From: DASWRT01 sp036403035
Lineage (GTDB): Bacteria; Pseudomonadota; Alphaproteobacteria; ATCC43930; CGMCC-115725
Length of the DNA stretch: 29,191 bases
Direction of reading: 5' to 3'
NCBI GenBank assembly: GCA_036403035.1
Contig: DASWRT010000455.1
Coordinates: 1 to 29,191, forward strand
Shown piece after piece: positions 15,060 to 22,240 of the stretch (the stretch's first letter is position 1; each line of letters opens with the position of its first letter). The position numbers were made by a program, and so were the translations under genes. The notes under the pieces were generated by a model. It did not search any database, was not told where the DNA came from, and saw only the letters and a list, made by a program, of their open reading frames with translations.

Positions 15060-15698
15060 CGCGGCGCAATAGCGCATGACTGCGGCTGTCGGCCGTTTGC
15101 GGCTTAGGCTTTGCTGCGCCGACGCCCGATCCGATTTGGTCCATCCTGTTCACGATCTATCTCGCCGGTTTTAGCGCGGGATGCGCCTAGCGCGGGCTTG
15201 AATCCGATTACCGGCGCCAGTACGGCTGGCGGCGCCGCGCGCTGTAGTCTCGCGACGCCTACCGGCGGACGTCGGGTTGCCGGTAGAGCGACTGCCGCGA
15301 GTTCAATCAGCAAAGCTTCTGACTGTTTCCTGAGAACGGAAGGGCGCTCCCTCCTCCGCGGGAAATCTCCCCCGAGCGGTCGTAAAAACGAGTCCTGAAA
15401 CAGAGAGGTTGCCGAACGATCTCTCCGTTATCAGTCGTTTCAAAGTCTAATGATATTGCTCATTAAACCAAAACTATTGCCTATCTAATAAGAAAATGCT
15501 ATTTCTAAGTGCTGCTTATTGCTTGTGGACACTCTTTAAATCTGCTGCGCCTTGCCGTAGGCAAGCAGATCCAGAGGCACCGTGCTCGCAATTTGCAGAA
15601 ACGTAGGGTCGCCGGATATCTCCGGTATTCTCATAAAAATGGCCACGCATCCGAAGTGTGAGATGGCTACCAGATAAATTTTGACAGGAGATGCCTAA
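15060..15698. other. Intergenic region with AT-rich island
   Basis: No gene is supported in these 639 bp. The left half is G+C-rich with only arginine/serine-rich shadow frames. From about 15410 the DNA becomes markedly AT-rich and stays so into the next gene, marking a compositional boundary. Small hairpins are present: CTTGCC-GTA-GGCAAG (15551-15565) and CCGGA-TATC-TCCGG (15612-15625), the latter in the leader of the HDO gene. No transposase, tRNA or attachment site was recognised at the boundary. Confidence 0.45.
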
Positions 15699-16361
15699 AT
15701 GACTGAGACCGTCAACTATGGAAATGTTGTCGCAGAAGTGCGTGCGACTATTCAGAATACGTTGCCGGATGCGGCAAATTTAAATCAGGAAGATGCAGCA
15801 GCGATTGCCATGGCATATGGTGCGGTTTTCGCTGAACATTTCCTTCCCTGGATGCGCCATGCGGACCAGTCGGCGGTCAGTACGGTGGCGAGGGAGGCTA
15901 CAACCGACAATATTCAGTGCGAGGAACGAGATGATCACCCGGGGATGCTGCGTGCTTTCGTGGCGCCGATAGCGGCTGCCGCCACACCCGAAGCCAAGGG
16001 ACGGGCGGAAGCCGTCATCCGAACCGTCCAGCCGACGATCGCCCGACTTACGGAGCTATCGCGGATCGCGCCCTGCGGAATTCATCTCATGGCTCTATTG
16101 GAGAATACTTCGGCCGACTTCATTGCTTGGATGTATCCTGGGATCGCGAACAAGTTCGTCGGCGCCAACCGGATGTATCTGGACGTCCATGGAATTGCCG
16201 ACCAAGCCCATGCGGATGCATTCGTCTCGGCATTCGAAGCCGAGCGCGGGCATGTCGACTGGCGAAACGAGATCGAGGAAACGACCGACCTGACAATTCG
16301 ACTGCTGACGGACATCTTCACGGCGCATCGGCATGCACCGCCCGTAAGCAAGGTGGCATGA
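15699..16361 (+). CDS. Haem-oxygenase-like diiron oxidase (HDO) family protein
   Basis: A 220-residue all-helical protein. No close named homologue was recognised, but the metal-ligand pattern of the haem-oxygenase-like diiron oxygenase/oxidase superfamily (CADD, UndA, BesC and 'iron-containing redox enzyme' families) is complete. There is Glu76 (or Glu75) with His80 in NIQCEERDDHPGMLRAF, Glu135 in LMALLENTSADF, and the H-x3-D-x2-H motif His164-Asp168-His171 in YLDVHGIADQAHADAF. Such enzymes use two irons and oxygen to oxidise amino acids, fatty acids or modified amino acids; the substrate here is unknown. The ATG has an AGGAGA site eight bases away. The gene is alone, and its codons and AT-rich upstream DNA differ from the neighbours, suggesting horizontal transfer. 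Confidence 0.7.
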   Translation: MTETVNYGNVVAEVRATIQNTLPDAANLNQEDAAAIAMAYGAVFAEHFLPWMRHADQSAVSTVAREATTDNIQCEERDDHPGMLRAFVAPIAAAATPEAKGRAEAVIRTVQPTIARLTELSRIAPCGIHLMALLENTSADFIAWMYPGIANKFVGANRMYLDVHGIADQAHADAFVSAFEAERGHVDWRNEIEETTDLTIRLLTDIFTAHRHAPPVSKVA

Positions 16362-16391
16362 CGCCTCGGTGGCCGAGCGTGCCGTGTTGAG

Positions 16392-16414
16392 CCGAGCGTG
16401 AGTCGACTGCTCGG
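16392..16414 (+). terminator. Possible hairpin after the HDO gene
   Basis: The arms CCGAGC (16392-16397) and GCTCGG (16409-16414) are perfect complements around a loop that contains the palindrome AGTCGACT. It starts 30 bp after the HDO stop. There is no T-run. A second short stem, CCGGCG-TCG-CGCCGG, follows at 16441-16455. Confidence 0.35.
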
Positions 16415-16525
16415 CGGTGGTCAAGACGCTGTCCCCCCGGCCGGCGTCGCGCCGGTCTCGGCAGATGTCTCCCGAAGGAGGCGTATGCCGACACCAGACG
16501 CATGCTACCCGAGACCGTCGCTCCC

Positions 16526-16702
16526 TTACAGGTAGGGGGCGTCCTGTTCCCATATGCCGGGGACCGTGCTCAAGGAGAGGATCGCGACCGCGGCGAAGAA
16601 AGCCGCCGCCGCGAGCAGCGAGAACTTCGCCATGCCGACCGCGAGCACGACGCAGCCGAGAGCCATGATCGCCAGCGCGATCGCGAGCAGAGCCGAACCC
16701 AT
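16526..16702 (-). CDS. Small two-segment membrane protein, 58 residues
   Basis: Too short for most gene finders. Starts at the ATG at 16702 after GGAGTAGGTG. Two hydrophobic stretches, about residues 3-22 (ALLAIALAIMALGCVVLAV) and 27-45, are separated by a short turn with one Lys, and the protein ends in a polar WEQDAPYL tail. This looks like a small integral inner-membrane hairpin. No family was recognised. It has TATGAT as a possible -10 just upstream on the minus strand (near 16730). It is convergent with the HDO gene, and a link to that enzyme is not established. Confidence 0.6.
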   Translation of the reverse strand: MGSALLAIALAIMALGCVVLAVGMAKFSLLAAAAFFAAVAILSLSTVPGIWEQDAPYL

Positions 16703-17103
16703 CACCTACTCCGATACCAAAAGAAGCCGGATCATAGCAGTTCTTGCCGCCGAAGCGGCACCCGGCATGTCTCCGCCCCGGCGAATCGAAAACCGGATCC
16801 CTTTCCACCGAAGCTGTGGAGAACCGTGTGGAGAAGGATGGGGCGAGCGCGTGCGACCAGAGGTCGAGAGCCAGCCGAAAGGGTTATGGTCAAAAAATAG
16901 GCAGAATCGGCAGAGTCGGGCATGTCTGAAATATTCGCTCCGATCTCGATGGTTAAAGAGCAATATAATGACCATGTTGTAGCAAAACAGCGATAATGGG
17001 GAGTCAATGGCTAACGCAACGGGTGCAGCGACAGGCAGCCGCCAGTGCGCCACCTCAGGTTGTGGATGGATCGCCGGCCGCGCGCTGCGACGCCCGCCCG
17101 CCG
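16703..17103. other. Intergenic region with AT-rich patch
   Basis: No gene supported. The left part holds the promoter of the small membrane protein. From about 16870 to 17010 the sequence is AT-rich (for example around 16955-16995) and lacks convincing open frames. A plus-strand frame from about 17006 has a ribosome-binding-site-like GGGGAG but only runs antisense into the Sel1 lipoprotein gene. Confidence 0.4.
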
Positions 17104-17499
17104 TCAGGACGGACGGAGGCCACGCTCCGCGAAATTGTCGAGTACCCGCTGCGCACGCTCGTCGCCGTCCTGCGCCGCCCGTTTGAACCAGCGCAGCGCC
17201 TCGCGCTGCGGCGCAGTGACTTGGACCGGGTCGATCGGTCCCTCGGCTTCGGCCCAGCGTGGCCCCTGCCGGAGCAGCGACATCGCGAGCATCATCTGTG
17301 CGCCGTTCAGCCCCTTCTCGGCGAGCGGGCGGAAGATCGCGGCGGCGGCAGGGTAGTCGGCCGCCCGATAAAGCTGCCTGCCTTCCTCGAACTGGGTCTG
17401 TTCGGCGGCGCTGGGCGCGCTCACGCACCCGGCGAGCCCCAGCATCGTCAGCAGAAGCAGCGTGACCGGCGGCGCCGCGCGTCGGCGAAGGCGTGTCAT
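17104..17499 (-). CDS. Sel1-repeat lipoprotein
   Basis: A 131-residue protein. The signal peptide ends with a lipobox LAGC (Cys25), so it should be a membrane-anchored lipoprotein. The mature part holds two Sel1-like (TPR-related) helical repeats: EEGRQLYRAADYPAAAAIF followed by RPLAEKGLNGAQMMLAMSLL, and, after a spacer rich in Pro and Glu, a REALRWFKRAAQDGDERAQ repeat. Such repeats bind other proteins and often act at the cell envelope. The ribosome-binding site before the ATG is weak. The gene is divergent from the small lipoprotein at 17643. Confidence 0.8.
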   Translation of the reverse strand: MTRLRRRAAPPVTLLLLTMLGLAGCVSAPSAAEQTQFEEGRQLYRAADYPAAAAIFRPLAEKGLNGAQMMLAMSLLRQGPRWAEAEGPIDPVQVTAPQREALRWFKRAAQDGDERAQRVLDNFAERGLRPS

Positions 17500-17642
17500 C
17501 TCAAGCGTGTATCGTCGATCCTGGGATCGGGAGCCGTCTGGAAATCGGAGCCCGCTGCATCAACATACGTCGTACGCCCCGCGATGCAAACCGGCGGACT
17601 GCGTACAGGCCCGCCTCGCAGGTACAAACGGAGGGACACAGG

Positions 17643-17864
17643 ATGCGCCAGCTGATCTTCACCGTGGCAACCCTGGCCGCCGCGCTGCTTGGCGCCGCGG
17701 CCTGCGTCTCGTCCGGGGGCGGCGAGGCTGGGTCCGGAGCGGCCTATATGAGCCCGCCCGGCGGCGAGTACACCACCGGGGCCGGTCCGACCGACGTGTC
17801 GCCGCTCAGCCCGACCGCACCGGTCCTCGATCCCGGTCTCAACCGGACGGGGCGCCGACTGTAA
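17643..17864 (+). CDS. Small putative lipoprotein, 73 residues
   Basis: Begins with a typical lipoprotein signal (MRQLIFTVATLAAALLGAAAC, Cys21) and continues as a Gly/Ser/Pro-rich unstructured chain (SSGGGEAGSG, PPGGEYTTGAG, LSPTAPVLDPG). The ATG follows GGAGGG. No family was recognised and no catalytic motif is visible; an anchored, flexible envelope protein is the most that can be said. It ends 15 bp from the convergent OmpA-like gene. Confidence 0.6.
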   Translation: MRQLIFTVATLAAALLGAAACVSSGGGEAGSGAAYMSPPGGEYTTGAGPTDVSPLSPTAPVLDPGLNRTGRRL

Positions 17865-17879
17865 GCGCGCCGTGAACGG

Positions 17880-18383
17880 CTAATCCTGGCTCGGCGCGGG
17901 TTGCTCGGCGTTGTCCGCGGCCGGCGCGGGCTTCGCACTGTCGGCGACGGCGCCGTCGTGCCGTGCGGCCGTTTCGGCGGTGCCGGCGCGAGGATCGAAG
18001 ACGAGCTGGACCACGACGTCCTCGGTCGCGACGCCGCGGCGGTCGGCCGCCTCGCTGGTCTCGATCACGGCATCCGGCACGCCGGCCGCACGGAGCGCGG
18101 CTTGTACCGCTTCGACGCGGGCTCGGGCGATGCTCGCGCCGTCGCCGTTCATGTCGCCGCGCAGCCGGATCGCCGTCGGATGCTGCGCCTTGGCCTCGTG
18201 CGCCGCGTGCGCGATCGCGGCCCGGCCCTCCGCCGTCAGCGTCGCCGATCCCTTCTCGAACTGGATCACGGCATAGTCGGAGTGCGGCGGCCCGCGGTTG
18301 CTGCTGCAGGCGCTGAGCGCTGCAAGCGTCAACAGCAGCAACGCGGGCGAGACGCGCCCTGCGACGCGGCGGCGAAAGTCCAT
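17880..18383 (-). CDS. OmpA-like lipoprotein with altered peptidoglycan site
   Basis: A 167-residue protein. The start at 18383 is chosen for its GAGGAG site and the signal peptide that follows (lipobox LSAC, Cys26); an upstream ATG would give a non-signal leader. Residues ~35-110 follow the OmpA C-terminal pattern: VIQFEKGSATLTAEGRAAI, a helix, a strand, then ARVEAVQAALRAAGVPDAVI. The GHAD/GYTD element that carries the peptidoglycan-binding Asp reads LRGDMNGDGAS, so the canonical site is changed. The C-terminus is an Ala/Pro/Asp-rich tail. It may be an envelope protein that no longer binds diaminopimelate in the usual way. Confidence 0.65.
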   Translation of the reverse strand: MDFRRRVAGRVSPALLLLTLAALSACSSNRGPPHSDYAVIQFEKGSATLTAEGRAAIAHAAHEAKAQHPTAIRLRGDMNGDGASIARARVEAVQAALRAAGVPDAVIETSEAADRRGVATEDVVVQLVFDPRAGTAETAARHDGAVADSAKPAPAADNAEQPAPSQD

Positions 18384-18632
18384 GATGCGCGCTCCTCGGT
18401 TATCCGCACGGCGGAGCGGCCGGTCCGATCCGGATTGCACGGATAGCCGGCCAGTTGTTCGTTCGACGATCGGGCGCGGCATATATCAGACCTATGCGGC
18501 AAAATTTCGGCAGACATCGCCGGATCGCCGCCTTTCCGGCCCGCCGCCGGCTTGGGCTAAGATGGTTCCGTCGATGCTCCGTCCTGCCGGCAGGGCGGCA
18601 GCCGAAACAAGCCGGGGGAGGGAACGACAGGC

Positions 18633-19400
18633 ATGCCGCGCCTTGAGGGAAAGATCGCGCTGATCACGGGAGCCGCCTCCGGCATCGGCGCGGCGACGGC
18701 GGCGCTCTTCGCCGCCGAGGGCGCCGCCGGCCTCGTGCTGACCGACCTCCGCCCGGAGGCGCTTGCCGCCGTCGCGGCGCCGCTCGGCGAGCGCGTCGTG
18801 GCGCTCGCGCACGACGTGACGCGCGAGGAGGACTGGCGCTGCGCCGCCGACGAGGCCGTCGCCCGGTTCGGCCGGCTCGACGTGGTGGTGAACTGCGCCG
18901 GGATCGCGCTACCGGGCGACATCGAGCAGACGACGCTCGCGGATTGGCGGGCGACGCAGGCGGTCAATTCGGACGGCGTGTTCCTCGGCTGCCGTGAGGC
19001 GGTGCGGGTGATGAAGGAGGGCGGCCGCGGCGGCGCGATCGTCAACATCTCCTCGGTCGCCGGGATGATCGGCGACCCGAAGCTCGCGGCCTACTGCGCG
19101 AGCAAGGGCGCGGCCCGTCTCCTCACCAAATCGGTCGCGCTGCATTGCGCTCGGCGCGGCTACAAGATCCGCTGCAACTCGGTCCACCCGTCCTTCGCCG
19201 CGACGCCGATGGTCGAGGCGATGATTGCACGCTCGCGCTCGCCCGAGCGGACCCGCGAGGGCCTTGCCCACGCCTCGCCGCTCGGCCGCATGGCGGCGCC
19301 GGAGGAGATCGCTGCCGCGGTCCTGTTCCTGGCGTCCGACGAGTCGGCGTTCATCACGGGCGCGGAACTCGCGGTCGATGGCGGGCTGACGGCGGCGTAA
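18633..19400 (+). CDS. SDR-family NAD(P)-dependent oxidoreductase
   Basis: A 255-residue classical short-chain dehydrogenase. Motifs in order: cofactor loop TGAASGIG (12-19), Asp38 at the end of the second strand (LTDLR), which favours NAD over NADP, NCAG (87-90), the catalytic Ser of NISS (140/141), and Tyr154-x3-Lys158 in AAYCASKGA. The C-terminal GAELAVDGG is also typical. Closest in flavour to cyclopentanol/hydroxysteroid-type alcohol dehydrogenases, but substrate cannot be read from sequence. The ribosome-binding site GGGGGAGGGA is strong. It is convergent with the peptide-type binding protein, 21 bp away, and not part of an obvious pathway cluster. Confidence 0.9.
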   Translation: MPRLEGKIALITGAASGIGAATAALFAAEGAAGLVLTDLRPEALAAVAAPLGERVVALAHDVTREEDWRCAADEAVARFGRLDVVVNCAGIALPGDIEQTTLADWRATQAVNSDGVFLGCREAVRVMKEGGRGGAIVNISSVAGMIGDPKLAAYCASKGAARLLTKSVALHCARRGYKIRCNSVHPSFAATPMVEAMIARSRSPERTREGLAHASPLGRMAAPEEIAAAVLFLASDESAFITGAELAVDGGLTAA

Positions 19401-19421
19401 TCGAGCGCCTTCTTACGCCGT

Positions 19422-21068
19422 CTATCGTTTGTCGACGTTCCAGAACACCGGCACGCCAGCCTGGAGCAAGCCCGTGAGATCCTTTCGGAAGGCGGCGCGG
19501 CGGACGTACTGGCCCCAGTTGACGTAGGGCACGACCTCGTAGGCGCGTTCCTGTATGGACGCGGCCAGTTCCTTGCGTTTCGCCGCGTCGGGCTCGCGCA
19601 TCCAAGCGGCGCGGCGCTTCTCCAGCTCGTCGTCGCACGGCCAGCCGGGCGCCGCGTTCTCGCATGACGCGGCAAGGAAGCTGTTGTTGGCCGGCGTCGC
19701 GTCGATCGCCGAAGACTGCGTCAGGAACAGGTTCCAGCCTTCCTTCTTCGCGCGACGCGTCACCAGCGTCCCCCAGTCGAGCGACTGCAACTCCATGTTG
19801 AGGCCGGCGGATTTAAGCTGGTCGAAGGCGACGAGCGCCGCCTCGTGCAGCGTCGCGTAGTCGGCGGGATCGAGCAGCACGATCTTCTCACCCTTGTAGC
19901 CGGCCTCGGCGAGGAGGCGCTTCGCCGTCTCCAGGCTCGGATGCAGGGCGGCCTCGGCGCCGGCCTCCGTCTCCAGCGGCGTGCCGCACATGAAGAAGCT
20001 GACGCAGAGGTCGCGGTAATTGCCAGGCGCCGCGCCGATCGCCCGCATATAGTCGACCTGCCGGACGATGTGGACCAGCGCCTGCCGCACCTTCACCTTG
20101 TCGAACGGCGGCTGAGTGTGGTTCGGGCGGACCCAGCCCATCATCCCAACCGGGTCGATCGGCAGCAGCGCGAGGTCGGGGTTCTGGGCGAGCGACGCCT
20201 CGAAATCGAGTTGCGGCGCTTCCCAGAAATCGATCTCGCCGGCGGTCAGCGCGGCGAAGGCGGTGGCAGGATCGGTCAGCGACAGCCACTCGACGCGGTC
20301 GACCTTGACCATTTTGCCGCCGGCGAGCCCGTCCGGCGCTTCGTCGCGCGGCGCGTAGTTCGGGTTGCGGACATAGACCACCTTGTGGCCGGGCTGGTAC
20401 TCGTCTGCCTTGAAGATGAACGGGCCGGAGCCGATGGGATCGCTCACCTGCGTCGCGGCGTCGGTCCTCGCGAGCCGTTCCGGCATCACCACCAGCGGGA
20501 TGCCGCTCTGCTTGGCGAGCGCGTCGAGCACGAGGCCGAACGGCTGCTTCAGCCGGATCGTGAAGCCGAGGTCGCCGGTCGCCGCGATCTCCTCGGCCGC
20601 CGCCGCCATCCCCTTGCCCAGCGGGTCGCGCTGCGCCCACCGCTTGATCGAAGCGACCGCGTCGGCGGCGCGCACCGGCTGGCCGTCGTGGAACGCGAGG
20701 CCGGACCGCAGGACGAAGTCGTAGCGCATCCCGTCCGCGCTGACCTCGTAGCGGTCGACCATTTCCGGCCGGGGGCGGCCGGCGGCGTCGACTGCGAAGA
20801 GCTGGTCGTAGACCATCAGCGCGTGGTCGCGGGTGATCAGCGCCGTCGTCCAGACCGGGTCGAGCACCTTGAGGTCGGCATGCATCACCGCGCGGATGAC
20901 CTTCTGCGGCGGCGCGTCGGCCGCCGATGCGGCGGCGGCCGGGAGCGCAACCGACGCAAGGGCGGCCAGCGCGGCGGCAAGGACCGCGGCGCGTCCCGGT
21001 GTGCGGCTCCCGCTTCTTGTGCCGCTGCTGCTTCTGCGGCCGCTGTCGCGGTACGCGATCCGCTTCAT
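19422..21068 (-). CDS. ABC transporter substrate-binding protein, family 5 (peptide/nickel type)
   Basis: A 548-residue SBP_bac_5 (DppA/OppA-like) periplasmic protein. The ATG at 21068 is preferred to one 21 bp upstream because only it has a purine-rich AGAGGGAA site. It begins with a basic stretch and a long Ala-rich signal (cleavage near ASA-AD). Family landmarks are present: LDPVWTTALITRDHALMVYDQLF, YDFVLRSGLAFHDGQPVRAADAV and GSGPFIFKADEYQPG. It captures peptides or other small solutes for a DppBCDF-type importer, but no permease or ATPase genes are adjacent, so it must work with proteins encoded elsewhere. A 12-bp perfect hairpin lies in its leader. Confidence 0.88.
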   Translation of the reverse strand: MKRIAYRDSGRRSSSGTRSGSRTPGRAAVLAAALAALASVALPAAAASAADAPPQKVIRAVMHADLKVLDPVWTTALITRDHALMVYDQLFAVDAAGRPRPEMVDRYEVSADGMRYDFVLRSGLAFHDGQPVRAADAVASIKRWAQRDPLGKGMAAAAEEIAATGDLGFTIRLKQPFGLVLDALAKQSGIPLVVMPERLARTDAATQVSDPIGSGPFIFKADEYQPGHKVVYVRNPNYAPRDEAPDGLAGGKMVKVDRVEWLSLTDPATAFAALTAGEIDFWEAPQLDFEASLAQNPDLALLPIDPVGMMGWVRPNHTQPPFDKVKVRQALVHIVRQVDYMRAIGAAPGNYRDLCVSFFMCGTPLETEAGAEAALHPSLETAKRLLAEAGYKGEKIVLLDPADYATLHEAALVAFDQLKSAGLNMELQSLDWGTLVTRRAKKEGWNLFLTQSSAIDATPANNSFLAASCENAAPGWPCDDELEKRRAAWMREPDAAKRKELAASIQERAYEVVPYVNWGQYVRRAAFRKDLTGLLQAGVPVFWNVDKR

Positions 21069-21115
21069 TCGGCTTTTCCCTCTGTTCATTGTTCGTTACG
21101 GCGGTTTCCTCGACG

Positions 21116-21155
21116 TCTCGGCCGGGCGTCTCCCTATCCGGCAGCCCGGCCGAGA
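21116..21155. promoter_or_regulatory. Perfect 12-bp inverted repeat in the leader of the binding-protein gene
   Basis: TCTCGGCCGGGC (21116-21127) and GCCCGGCCGAGA (21144-21155) are exact complements separated by 16 bases, 48 bp upstream of the start at 21068. In RNA it would be a very stable stem-loop. No known riboswitch was recognised. It could be an mRNA 5' stabiliser, an attenuator or a terminator shielding the divergent gene. Confidence 0.6.
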
Positions 21156-21241
21156 ATACAGTCGGCGGAGCGCCGCGAACGAGCCTACGCGGGTCGCATG
21201 GTGAAGCCGGATGGTAGAGCAGCCGGGCGCACGAAGCGGGT

Positions 21242-21259
21242 CCGTCGGTCCGCCGACGG
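21242..21259 (+). promoter_or_regulatory. Leader hairpin A upstream of the 21305 gene
   Basis: CCGTCGG-TCCG-CCGACGG: a perfect 7-bp stem with a four-base loop. It ends five bases before the RBS-containing hairpin and would form in the same 5' leader if transcription starts upstream. Confidence 0.5.
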
Positions 21260-21263
21260 TGCT

Positions 21264-21298
21264 ATCCTCGAAAGCACGGTAGAAGCTTTCGACAGGAT
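21264..21298 (+). promoter_or_regulatory. Hairpin that pairs the Shine-Dalgarno of the 21305 gene
   Basis: ATCCT-CGAAAGC (21264-21275) pairs with GCTTTCG-AC-AGGAT (21285-21298): seven pairs, a two-base bulge and five more pairs around a nine-base loop. The AGGA that serves as ribosome-binding site (21294-21297, seven bases before the ATG) is in the right arm, so the fold would hide it. Translational control by opening of this stem is a reasonable inference. Confidence 0.5.
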
Positions 21299-21304
21299 GG
21301 TCCG

Positions 21305-22072
21305 ATGGATTTGAAGTCGCTCAGGGACGAGGCGCTTGAAGAGACCGCGCGGTTCTTCTCCGACAAGCAGGGCTTTCTGCCCGACCAGGACAGCGACGAA
21401 TGGGAGGACGAATACCGCCGCCAGTTCGCACTGGTGAAGGCCCGGCAGGAGGCGGCGCAGCGCTCCGGCTCGCCGGTGCGGACCGATGCCGCCGCCGCCG
21501 CCAAGGCCGCGTCGGCGCCGCGCCCGGATGACGGGCCGGCCCTCAGCGGGCCGCCGGGCGAGGCCCGCTGGGCGGCCGCCTTGCGGGCCGACAGGCTGAA
21601 GCAGATTCAGGACGACGACGTTCGGGGCTGGCTCCTGCGGTCATGGACCGCGTCGAAGAGCTGGGTCGAGACCCGCGAGCTGTCCCCCGCCGCATTCCGG
21701 CGCCGCGTCGAAGCGGAATATGCCGAGCACCGCCGGCGTGCCGAGGAACAGGCGGCCACGGCGGCGGCGGAGCAGCAGGCGAAGGCCGACGCCGCGTCGG
21801 CCATCGCTCGCCAGATCCAGGCCGCCGGCATCACGGTCGAAGGGCTGATCGATCTGGTCGATGTCAGTCCGAGGGTGAAGGCCGCTCCGATGCGGACCAA
21901 GCTCGCCGAGCTGGTCGTCGAGGATCGCCGCCTGCGCATCTTCGAGACCACGAACGCCGCCGTTCTCCTGGTGATCGAGAGCGGGGCGGCGGAGCGCAAC
22001 GAATATGGCATCGAGCGCGACGACGGCCTCGTCTCCGACCTGAAGCTGTTCGCGCAGGCCGTTCTCCTATAA
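21305..22072 (+). CDS. Hypothetical protein, 255 residues, coiled-coil rich
   Basis: No family recognised. The ATG at 21305 follows AGGA by seven bases. The N-terminus is acidic/aromatic (LPDQDSDEWEDEYRRQF) and followed by an Ala/Pro-rich linker (about 55-85). A long charged helical stretch with heptad character covers about 125-175 (FRRRVEAEYAEHRRRAEEQ, then Ala/Gln-rich). The C-terminal ~80 residues look globular (GITVEGLIDLVDVSPRV, TTNAAVLLVIESG). No signal peptide or membrane segment. The gene is divergent from the peptide-type binding protein and 168 bp before a histidine kinase; a functional link is not shown. Two hairpins in its leader suggest post-transcriptional control. Confidence 0.7.
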   Translation: MDLKSLRDEALEETARFFSDKQGFLPDQDSDEWEDEYRRQFALVKARQEAAQRSGSPVRTDAAAAAKAASAPRPDDGPALSGPPGEARWAAALRADRLKQIQDDDVRGWLLRSWTASKSWVETRELSPAAFRRRVEAEYAEHRRRAEEQAATAAAEQQAKADAASAIARQIQAAGITVEGLIDLVDVSPRVKAAPMRTKLAELVVEDRRLRIFETTNAAVLLVIESGAAERNEYGIERDDGLVSDLKLFAQAVLL

Positions 22073-22137
22073 TCTGTTACAATTTACCATGCTGGATCGC
22101 CGACCTTTGCCGCCGCGCGCAAACTCGCGTCGGTGGT

Positions 22138-22169
22138 CCCGGCCGGCAACTTAGGGTTGCCGAGCCGGG
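22138..22169 (+). terminator. Strong hairpin between the 21305 gene and the kinase
   Basis: CCCGGCCGGCAAC (22138-22150) pairs with GTTGCCG-A-GCCGGG (22156-22169): 13 pairs, one bulged A, loop TTAGG. No T-run follows. It lies 66 bp after the upstream stop and 71 bp before the kinase start, so it may end the first transcript or sit in the kinase leader. Confidence 0.5.
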
Positions 22170-22240
22170 CAAAGGAGTGCAGAAGGGAGCAGGCAGCCGC
22201 CCGCGGCGAGGCGACATGGCCTATAAGAGCGGCTGACGCC

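Noticed and set aside
15104..15398. Overlapping open frames on both strands in the GC-rich half of the intergenic region
   Set aside because: No ribosome-binding site, no recognisable family and shadow-like composition. A faint resemblance of the translated 15260-15330 stretch to the CREF-containing end of 17-kDa surface antigens is broken by stops and too weak to call a pseudogene.
17006..17190. Plus-strand frame with a GGGGAG site upstream
   Set aside because: It runs antisense into the Sel1 lipoprotein gene and encodes a Cys/Arg-rich low-quality product.
22133..22240. GTG-initiated N-terminal extension of the histidine kinase
   Set aside because: It would start within the 22138-22169 hairpin region, has no ribosome-binding site and adds a non-domain leader before the first PAS.
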